Below, piece by piece: positions 1 through 5,140 of a stretch of DNA of 8,282 nt. Source of the DNA: Sphingobacteriia bacterium. GTDB taxonomy: Bacteria > Bacteroidota > Bacteroidia > Chitinophagales > Chitinophagaceae. The notes beneath the pieces are model-generated. The model saw only the letters and a program-made list of their open reading frames with translations, had not been told where the DNA came from and searched no databases. The stretch covers positions 1-8,282 of the forward strand of contig RDYY01000058.1 of assembly GCA_004293505.1 (NCBI GenBank). Reading direction: 5' to 3'. The number at the start of each line of letters is the position of its first letter. Position 1 is the stretch's first letter. Both the position numbers and the translations under genes were made by a program.

Positions 1-363
1 TGGCGCTTATCGGGCATATTTGTTTATGGTACAGGCGCTGCCCTTTCTGTTCCACAGCGGTTTTATTTCATCAGCGGCGTCTTGACCCAGCAATACAGCA
101 ACATCAATGATTACCGCATGGCGGCCTATCACCGGGCCGATTTGGCAGCAACCTATACCCCCAACAGCAATCCCAATAAAAAATGGAAGAGCCAATGGGT
201 CTTTAGCATGTACAATGTCTACAGCCGCCAAAATCCTTATTTTATTTATTTTGACCAAGAAGGTGCAGCCGCCCAAGGCAATCTAAAAGTGAGTGCCCGT
301 CAAGTTTCCTTGTTCCCTGTTATTCCTTCGGTTACTTGGAACCTGTCCTTTATTTCCCGGTAA
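1..363 (+). CDS. TonB-dependent receptor, C-terminal end (partial)
   Basis: Only the last 120 codons are in the window; the frame is open from base 1 to the TAA at 361-363. The visible part has alternating hydrophobic and aromatic residues typical of transmembrane beta-strands: a YRMAAYHRADLAATY strand, then KWKSQWVFSMYNVYSRQNPYF, then SLFPVIPSVTWNLSF close to the end. In Bacteroidota TonB-dependent receptors, strands of this kind (a 'YHR.D.' strand, a 'YN.YSR.NPY' strand and a final 'PVIPS.TWN..F') close the 22-strand outer-membrane barrel. Such proteins import siderophores, cobalamin or glycans using energy from TonB-ExbB-ExbD. The substrate cannot be told because the plug and most of the barrel are outside the window. 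The last residues, FISR, do not end exactly on the usual terminal aromatic residue. The stop lies inside the 3' end of the convergent gene, so there is no separate terminator. Confidence 0.8.
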   Translation, partial: WRLSGIFVYGTGAALSVPQRFYFISGVLTQQYSNINDYRMAAYHRADLAATYTPNSNPNKKWKSQWVFSMYNVYSRQNPYFIYFDQEGAAAQGNLKVSARQVSLFPVIPSVTWNLSFISR

Positions 364-1645
364 ATTCTATGCGTACTTTGGCATTCCTTTTTTCATTGGA
401 GGCCAAGAATACTTCATATCTTTTCTTGCCAGCGGTCACCACCATGAGGGCGGTATTGGGCGCTATTTCACCCAGGTTTTCTGCCACTACTACCAGGTCG
501 TGAAACCTTTCTGTTGCATTGGCTTGGATTTTTACCGTGAGGGGAGAATAAGACAATCGGCCATTGCGGATCACCAATTCGTTGTTGTGGTAAACAGAAA
601 TGGAATCGTTGTCGATGGTGCCATTGTCGTACAACTCAATGAGAATATTGGGGTCTTCCACTTCTAATGTGCGCACCAAATTATTTTCTCTTTCGCGCAA
701 GACAGGCGGCAGCGGTGGCATTTTTTTGGTGGGGGTATTGGATATGGTTGTCTCTGGTTGTCTTTCTTGATTAGGGGCTGGGGGAAGGGCAACTGGGCCA
801 GTAGTTGGGGCAACAGCTGGAGGGGTTTTGCTCTCAGTTTCTGGTTTGGTTTTGGGCGTTGCCAGCACGGGTGTTTTTGGTAAAGGGGTTGTGGTTTTTG
901 CTTTGGCTGTAGCAGGGGCAACAGCAGAATTGGCTTTGGGGGCAGGAACAGGTTTTGGAACAGGCTTTGTAGCGGACGCTGTGGAAGGTGCTGGTTTGGT
1001 TTGGGGCAAAGGGTTTGGCCCGATGGGTTTTGGGGATTGGGCCGATGGGGAAGCTGCTGATCCTGGTTTGGGGTTGGACTTTTTATCGGCCAATAAGGGA
1101 GCAGCTGAGGGAGCAGGTGTTGTTTTGGTTTTTTTGGCAGAATCAGTTTCAGTTGAATGTTTCAAAAAGGATTCCGTTTCAAAATCCGAAACAGGCACTT
1201 TTTCCAAATACACTTTGCCGCTGCCACAGTCGCCCTTGTCCCGGATGTTTTGCGAAATAAATGTTCCCTGTAAGACTTCTAATTTGCCCATTTTGCTGTA
1301 ATCCAAATAACAAGTCATCAAGCAAGGTTCACTCTTGTCACCCACTTTTAGGTCAAGCATTTCGGTTTCTTTCAACAACAAGGTTTTGGACCCAGTGTTG
1401 TAAATGCCTTGGGCTTTTGCCTTGCCATAAAACACCGTGGTTTTGTAGGAAAAAGTGACACCCTTCATGGCTTTATTGGGTGATTGCAAGATTTGGATTT
1501 CGTATTTGTAAACTTCTTGTTGAACTTGATCGCGGTAAATGCCTGCACTGGAGCTAAAATAGCCACGCCAAATCCCGGTCAATGATTGACCAGAAACGGA
1601 CAAGATACCCAAACAAAACATCATCAACAGCGTACTCCGCTTCAT
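350..1645 (-). CDS. Exported two-domain protein with long Pro/Ala-rich linker (function unknown)
   Basis: 431 aa. Residues 1-20 (KR, then LLMMFCLGILSVSG) look like a Sec signal peptide with no lipobox Cys, so the product is probably periplasmic, secreted, or anchored by an uncleaved signal. Residues about 21-160 form a first domain, starting SLTGIWRGYF, with three cysteines (C108, C112, C140). Residues about 165-318 are a low-complexity linker of Pro, Ala, Lys, Thr and Ser, including KPVPKPVPAPK. Residues about 325-431 form a second, beta-rich domain with ILIELYDNGTIDNDSISVYHNNEL, LVVVAENLGEIAPNTALMVV and GKKRYEVFLAS. I recall similar C-terminal domains in uncharacterised Chitinophagaceae proteins but cannot name a family or a function. 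The start at 1645 is chosen because it gives a proper signal peptide; starting at the later Met8 or Met9 would remove the positive N-region. The gene is divergent from thrS, and its 3' end overlaps the convergent receptor gene by 14 bases. Confidence 0.85.
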   Translation of the reverse strand: MKRSTLLMMFCLGILSVSGQSLTGIWRGYFSSSAGIYRDQVQQEVYKYEIQILQSPNKAMKGVTFSYKTTVFYGKAKAQGIYNTGSKTLLLKETEMLDLKVGDKSEPCLMTCYLDYSKMGKLEVLQGTFISQNIRDKGDCGSGKVYLEKVPVSDFETESFLKHSTETDSAKKTKTTPAPSAAPLLADKKSNPKPGSAASPSAQSPKPIGPNPLPQTKPAPSTASATKPVPKPVPAPKANSAVAPATAKAKTTTPLPKTPVLATPKTKPETESKTPPAVAPTTGPVALPPAPNQERQPETTISNTPTKKMPPLPPVLRERENNLVRTLEVEDPNILIELYDNGTIDNDSISVYHNNELVIRNGRLSYSPLTVKIQANATERFHDLVVVAENLGEIAPNTALMVVTAGKKRYEVFLASNEKRNAKVRIEFTGK

Positions 1646-1649
1646 GCTG

Positions 1650-1657
1650 CAAAACTA
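1650..1657 (-). promoter_or_regulatory. Candidate -7 box for the 431-aa exported protein gene
   Basis: Read on the minus strand this is TAGTTTTG, a match to the Bacteroidota -7 consensus TAnnTTTG. No TTTG-type -33 element is present at 19-21 bases upstream. The box ends only 4 bases before the ATG at 1645, so the transcript would start at or next to the start codon. The missing -33 element keeps confidence low. Confidence 0.35.
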
Positions 1658-1698
1658 GGTGCCGACGGGGCCGGACATTTGATAAAAAAGCGTTAAGG

Positions 1699-1729
1699 TT
1701 TAGAATCTGAAGGCGATTTGTTACCTTTG
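1699..1729 (+). promoter_or_regulatory. thrS promoter (Bacteroidota type)
   Basis: TACCTTTG at 1722-1729 matches the -7 consensus TAnnTTTG exactly. TTTA at 1699-1702 is one base off the -33 TTTG, with a 19-base spacer. Transcription should begin near 1735, leaving a leader of only about 20 nt before the thrS ATG at 1758. That is too short for a T-box or other large leader control. The motif match is direct observation; activity is inferred. Confidence 0.6.
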
Positions 1730-1757
1730 CGGCTCAATAATACTAGATTTTCAGCCA

Positions 1758-3701
1758 ATGATCAATATTCAGTTTCCCGATGGTGCGGTCCGGTCATATG
1801 CAGCGGGAACCACCCCATTTGATATTGCCGTTTCCATCAGCCAAGGCCTGGCCAAAAAAGTTTTGGTGGCCCAAGTAAATGAAGAGACAGTAGACCTCAA
1901 TACGCCCCTTACTGCCGATGCCCGTTTGCGTTTTTTGACTTGGGACGATGAAACCGGAAAAAATACCTTTTGGCATTCCACTGCTCACCTCATGGCAGAA
2001 GCTGTTGAATCCTTGTACCCCGGTGTCAAATTCTGGGTAGGCCCTGCTTTGGACAAAGGCTTTTACTATGACATGGATTTGGGCGACCGCAAAATGACAG
2101 AAGAAGACCTCTTGGCCTTGGAAAAGAAAATGAATGAATTGGCCAAGCAACAAAATCCTTTTCAGCGGGCCATGAAATCCAAGGCAGAAGCTTTGGCTTA
2201 TTTTGCCGACAAGGGCGATGAATACAAATTAGACTTGCTACAAAACCTGGCAGACGGCACCATTAGTTTTTATACCCAAGGCGGATTCACCGACTTGTGC
2301 CGAGGCCCCCACATACCCCATACGGGTCACATCAAAGCCATCAAGCTGACCAATATTGCTGGGGCTTATTGGAAGGGCGATGAAAAAAACAAAATGCTGA
2401 CCCGACTCTATGGCATCAGCTTCCCCAACCAAAAAGAGTTGGACGAGTATTTGGTTTTTTTAGAAGAAGCCAAGAAACGTGACCACCGAAAACTGGGCAA
2501 GGAATTGGGCATTTATACCATGAACGACGACATTGGCCAAGGGCTGATTTTGTGGATGCCCAATGGTACCGTGGTGATTGAAGAATTGGAAAAACTGGCC
2601 AAGGAAACCGAAAACGCAGCGGGCTACAAGCGCGTGGTCACCCCCCACATTGCCAAAGAAAACCTTTACTTGACCAGTGGACACCTGCCTTATTATGCCG
2701 ACAGCATGTATCCTCCCATGGAAATGGACGGGGAGAAATACTACCTCAAAGCCATGAACTGTCCGCACCACCACAAAATTTTTGACGCGGAGCCCAAGAG
2801 TTACCGCGACATGCCTTATCGCATTGCAGAGTATGGTACTTGTTACCGATACGAGCAAAGTGGCGAATTGTTTGGCTTGATGCGGGTGCGCTGTTTGCAC
2901 ATGAACGATGCCCACATTTATTGTACCAAAGAACAATTTCGCGACGAGTTCAAAGCGGTCAATGACATGTACTTGAAGTATTTCAAAATCTTTGGCATTG
3001 AGAAATACGTGATGCGATTGAGTTTACACGACCCAGAAAAACTGGGCCAGAAATACGTCAACGAACCCGAACTGTGGTTAGAGACTGAAGAAATGGTGCG
3101 CAATGTATTGATCGAAACCGGTGTGCCCTTTGTAGAAGTAAAAGGAGAGGGGGCATTTTATGGTCCCAAGATTGACGTGCAAATTTGGAGCGCCATTGGC
3201 CGTGAATTTACTTTGGCCACCAACCAAGTTGATTTTGCGCAACCTCGCCGCTTCAAGCTCAGCTTTACCAATGCCCACAACGAACCCGAAATTCCTTTGA
3301 TCATTCACCGGGCTCCTTTGGGCACCCACGAGCGCTTCATTGGCTTTTTGTTGGAACACTATGCGGGCAAATTCCCGGTTTGGTTGGCGCCCTTGCAAGT
3401 CAAGGTTTTGCCCATCAGCGACAAATTCTTGGACTATGCCAAGCGATTAGAAAGAACCTTGCAAGCTGCGGGGATCCGCGTAGAAATTGACGACCGCCAA
3501 GAAAAAATCGGCAAGAAAATTCGCGACACGGAGTTGCAGAAAGTCCCTTACATGTTGGTAGTGGGTGAAAAGGAACAGCAGGAAATGCAGGTTTCTGTTC
3601 GCCGCCAAGGCAAGGGAGACTTGGGTGCCATGTCCATTGACCAGTTCAAAGAACAGGTCTGCGCCGAAATTATGGACCGCAAATCACCGGAAACCATTTA
3701 A
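1758..3701 (+). CDS. thrS: Threonyl-tRNA synthetase
   Basis: 647 aa, full family length (E. coli enzyme 642). The enzyme charges tRNA-Thr with threonine using ATP in the cytoplasm. Domains in order are: TGS domain (about 1-62, starting INIQFPDGAVRSY); the N2 editing domain, with H73 and H77 (HSTAH) and C181 and H185 (CRGPH), which clears mischarged Ser-tRNA-Thr; the class II catalytic core (about 240-535) with motif 2 around R364 (CYRYEQSG) and motif 3 GTHERFIG; and the C-terminal anticodon-binding domain (about 540-640, DRQEKIGKKIRD). The zinc ligands that recognise threonine are all visible: C335 (MNCPHHH), H386 (DAHIYC) and H517 (IIHRAPLG). Both the synthetic and editing sites look intact. 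The ATG at 1758 places the TGS domain at the very N-terminus, as expected, and sits about 20 nt after the predicted transcript start. infC follows 40 bases downstream, probably on the same message. Confidence 0.98.
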   Translation: MINIQFPDGAVRSYAAGTTPFDIAVSISQGLAKKVLVAQVNEETVDLNTPLTADARLRFLTWDDETGKNTFWHSTAHLMAEAVESLYPGVKFWVGPALDKGFYYDMDLGDRKMTEEDLLALEKKMNELAKQQNPFQRAMKSKAEALAYFADKGDEYKLDLLQNLADGTISFYTQGGFTDLCRGPHIPHTGHIKAIKLTNIAGAYWKGDEKNKMLTRLYGISFPNQKELDEYLVFLEEAKKRDHRKLGKELGIYTMNDDIGQGLILWMPNGTVVIEELEKLAKETENAAGYKRVVTPHIAKENLYLTSGHLPYYADSMYPPMEMDGEKYYLKAMNCPHHHKIFDAEPKSYRDMPYRIAEYGTCYRYEQSGELFGLMRVRCLHMNDAHIYCTKEQFRDEFKAVNDMYLKYFKIFGIEKYVMRLSLHDPEKLGQKYVNEPELWLETEEMVRNVLIETGVPFVEVKGEGAFYGPKIDVQIWSAIGREFTLATNQVDFAQPRRFKLSFTNAHNEPEIPLIIHRAPLGTHERFIGFLLEHYAGKFPVWLAPLQVKVLPISDKFLDYAKRLERTLQAAGIRVEIDDRQEKIGKKIRDTELQKVPYMLVVGEKEQQEMQVSVRRQGKGDLGAMSIDQFKEQVCAEIMDRKSPETI

Positions 3702-3741
3702 TCCAATATCTTTACACCGATTCATCACCAAACCCCTTTTA

Positions 3742-4308
3742 ATGGCATTACCACCCAGAGGTAGATTCAATCCCAGGTTCAACCGGCAGCCCGAGCCGGA
3801 ACATCGCATCAACGAAAAAATCCGAGTACCCCAAATTCGCTTAGTGGGCGACAATGTCACCGTTGGCATTTACGCCACTTCTGAAGCATTGAAAATTGCC
3901 CAAGAGCAAGAACTGGACTTGGTTGAAATCTCTCCCACGGCAGATCCTCCCGTCTGTAAGGTCATTGACTACAAAAAATTTCTCTACGAGAAAAAGCGCA
4001 AGGAAAAGGAAATGAAAGCCAATTCCAAGCAAAGCGAGATCAAAGAAATACGGTTTACCCCCAGCACCGACGACCACGATTTTGATTTCAAGGCCAAACA
4101 CGCCGAGAAATTCTTGAAAGAAGGCAATAAAGTAAAAGCTTATGTACAGTTCAAAGGCCGGGCCATCATGTTCCAAGACAGGGGCCAGCTGCTGTTGCTG
4201 AAATTTGCCGAAAGATTGGCCGAAGCAGGGGCTTTGGAATCCATGCCCAAGCTGGAAGGCAAACGGATGTTCGCCATTTTTACCCCTAAAACAGGGAAAA
4301 AGAAGTAA
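3742..4308 (+). CDS. infC: Translation initiation factor IF-3
   Basis: 188 aa. IF-3 binds the 30S subunit, prevents premature 50S joining and checks the start-codon/initiator-tRNA pairing. The N-domain begins at about residue 22 (RINEKIRVPQIRLVGD) and ends in the family signature at 73-86 (KVIDYKKFLYEKKR); a Lys replaces the small residue usual after the Tyr. A lysine-rich linker follows (about 83-98), then the C-domain (about 100-182, EIRFTPSTDDHDFDFK, QFKGRAIMF). The frame stays open upstream into thrS, but the ATG at 3742 gives MALPPRGRFNPRF, a normal N-terminal extension for this phylum, and lies just after the thrS stop. E. coli infC uses a rare AUU start; here a plain ATG fits, so that form of autoregulation is not indicated. 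No promoter is seen in the 40-base gap, so it is probably co-transcribed with thrS. Confidence 0.97.
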   Translation: MALPPRGRFNPRFNRQPEPEHRINEKIRVPQIRLVGDNVTVGIYATSEALKIAQEQELDLVEISPTADPPVCKVIDYKKFLYEKKRKEKEMKANSKQSEIKEIRFTPSTDDHDFDFKAKHAEKFLKEGNKVKAYVQFKGRAIMFQDRGQLLLLKFAERLAEAGALESMPKLEGKRMFAIFTPKTGKKK

Positions 4309-4312
4309 AACC

Positions 4313-4332
4313 AGGGGCTTAGGCCCCTTTTT
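4313..4332 (+). terminator. Intrinsic terminator after infC
   Basis: Stem AGGGGC (4313-4318), loop TTAG, stem GCCCCT (4323-4328), then a run of T through 4332. The hairpin is G/C-rich and begins 5 bases after the infC stop. It would end or reduce thrS-infC transcription before rpmI. The stem is short (6 bp), so read-through is possible. Confidence 0.75.
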
Positions 4333-4333
4333 C

Positions 4334-4365
4334 TTTGGCTTTTTACGGCATTTACCTTAATTTTG
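4334..4365 (+). promoter_or_regulatory. rpmI-rplT promoter (Bacteroidota type)
   Basis: TTTG at 4334-4337 and TAATTTTG at 4358-4365 match the Bacteroidota -33 and -7 consensus elements (TTTG and TAnnTTTG) exactly, with a 20-base spacer. The -33 element starts one base after the T-run of the infC terminator. Transcription should start near 4370, giving a leader of about 75 nt before the rpmI ATG. This makes rpmI-rplT a unit of its own. Confidence 0.7.
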
Positions 4366-4394
4366 CACTCCATTTCCCGCAAGGCCCAACAAGT

Positions 4395-4442
4395 TCTCCG
4401 TCTGTTCGGAGGCGCCAGCAGGGTGTAATCTTAACAGATTAT
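4395..4442 (+). promoter_or_regulatory. Structured rpmI leader: hairpin plus possible pseudoknot at the start codon
   Basis: Hairpin 1 pairs TCTCCG (4395-4400) with CGGAGG (4407-4412), including one T-G wobble at its base. Its whole loop, TCTGTT (4401-4406), is exactly complementary to AACAGA at 4433-4438, which lies 8 bases before the rpmI ATG. A competing local hairpin pairs TAATC (4426-4430) with GATTA (4437-4441) and uses part of the same stretch. The two folds are therefore mutually exclusive, as in a translational switch. In E. coli, L20 represses rpmI-rplT through a pseudoknot at the rpmI start region; by analogy this may be an L20 autoregulatory site. The pairings are seen in the sequence; the L20 role is inferred. 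Confidence 0.45.
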
Positions 4443-4446
4443 CGTA

Positions 4447-4647
4447 ATGCCAAAAGTAAAAACCAACTCCAGCGCCAAGAAGCGATTCAAAGTGACCGGC
4501 AGTGGAGAGATCAGCTTCCAGAAAGCTTTCAAGCGTCACATCTTGACCAAAAAATCCAAAAAACGCAAACGTGCCCTGAACAAGAAAGGCATTGTTGGAT
4601 CAACCAACAAAGACTTTGTTCTGCGTCTCTTGCGCTTGAAAGGATAA
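4447..4647 (+). CDS. rpmI: 50S ribosomal protein L35
   Basis: 66 aa, full length for bL35. It is a small, very basic protein of the large ribosomal subunit. The N-terminus [20 protein letters not shown] carries the L35 signature ([12 protein letters not shown], residues 4-15), followed by basic stretches such as [14 protein letters not shown] and a normal family ending (LLRLKG). It has its own promoter and a structured leader, and sits 47 bases upstream of rplT, the partner with which it is almost always co-transcribed. There is no Shine-Dalgarno sequence before the ATG, as for the other genes here. Access of ribosomes to this start may be controlled by the leader structure that ends 4 bases before it. 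Confidence 0.97.
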   Translation: MPKVKTNSSAKKRFKVTGSGEISFQKAFKRHILTKKSKKRKRALNKKGIVGSTNKDFVLRLLRLKG

Positions 4648-4665
4648 TCTCCCCATTCATTTACC

Positions 4666-4680
4666 GTTAGCCCCGCTAAC
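4666..4680 (+). promoter_or_regulatory. Perfect hairpin between rpmI and rplT
   Basis: GTTAGC (4666-4671) and GCTAAC (4675-4680) pair perfectly around a CCC loop. The hairpin is followed by AAAAAC, not a T-run, so it is not a terminator. It ends 14 bases before the rplT ATG and could affect ribosome loading on rplT or mRNA processing. Its role is unknown. Confidence 0.4.
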
Positions 4681-4694
4681 AAAAACTCATACAA

Positions 4695-5039
4695 ATGCCA
4701 CGTTCTAAAAATGCAGTCGCCTCTAGGGCCCGCCGGAAAAAAGTCCTGAACCAGGCCAAAGGATTCTATGGCAAACGCAAAAACGTTTATACCGTTGCCA
4801 AAAACATTGTTGAAAAAGGATTGACTTACAGTTATGTAGGCCGCAAACTCAAAAAGCGTGAATACCGCCAATTGTGGATTGCACGTATCAACGCTGCTGT
4901 GCGCAACGAAGGATTGACCTACAGCCAATTCATGAACCTCTTGTCTGTAAAGGGTATTGACCTGAACCGCAAAGTCTTGGCCGACTTGGCCATGAACGAA
5001 CCCGCCAGTTTCAAATCCCTGGTTGATTCTGTCAAATAA
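4695..5039 (+). CDS. rplT: 50S ribosomal protein L20
   Basis: 114 aa, the usual bL20 length. It is a primary 23S rRNA-binding protein needed early in 50S assembly. The long basic N-terminal arm is visible ([20 protein letters not shown], then KGFYGKRKN, residues 22-30), and the L20 signature is present at about 53-68 ([16 protein letters not shown]). The globular C-terminal part ([13 protein letters not shown] to the end) is complete. In E. coli and Bacillus, L20 also acts as a translational or transcriptional repressor of its own operon by binding a leader RNA. Here the rpmI leader upstream is the natural candidate target. The gene is last in its unit and is followed 21 bases later by a strong terminator. 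Confidence 0.98.
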   Translation: MPRSKNAVASRARRKKVLNQAKGFYGKRKNVYTVAKNIVEKGLTYSYVGRKLKKREYRQLWIARINAAVRNEGLTYSQFMNLLSVKGIDLNRKVLADLAMNEPASFKSLVDSVK

Positions 5040-5060
5040 GCCTTTTCAAAAAATAACACA

Positions 5061-5087
5061 AACCGCTCCACTTGGAGCGGTTTTTTT
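5061..5087 (+). terminator. Intrinsic terminator after rplT
   Basis: AACCGCTCC (5061-5069), loop ACTT, GGAGCGGTT (5074-5082): a 9-bp perfect stem followed by a T-run to 5087. This is a strong classical terminator closing the rpmI-rplT unit. Confidence 0.93.
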
Positions 5088-5119
5088 GTGCGCTAATATG
5101 CCCACATGAGTTATTTTTA
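5085..5119 (+). promoter_or_regulatory. Weak candidate promoter for the arginine decarboxylase
   Basis: TTTG at 5085-5088 (in the tail of the terminator) could be a -33 element and TATTTTTA at 5112-5119 a -7 element, one base off TAnnTTTG. The spacer of 23 bases is longer than usual. Some promoter is expected here because a strong terminator precedes the gene, but this assignment is tentative. Confidence 0.3.
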
Positions 5120-5140
5120 CAACCTTAAAACCAATTTGGG

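Noticed and set aside
828..1301. 157-aa plus-strand frame rich in Gly/Val/Leu
   Set aside because: It is the reverse-strand shadow of the Pro/Ala-rich linker of the 350-1645 gene; low-complexity codons leave the opposite frame free of stops. It has no family features.
1735..1757. T-box or other tRNA-sensing leader before thrS
   Set aside because: The predicted leader is about 20 nt, far too short, and no T-box sequence is present.
2460..2936. 158-aa minus-strand frame opposite thrS
   Set aside because: It lies within the conserved catalytic core of thrS and has no independent features.
3565..3741. Upstream extension of the infC frame into thrS
   Set aside because: The extension overlaps the conserved thrS anticodon-binding domain and adds residues unlike IF-3; the ATG at 3742 gives a normal IF-3 N-terminus.
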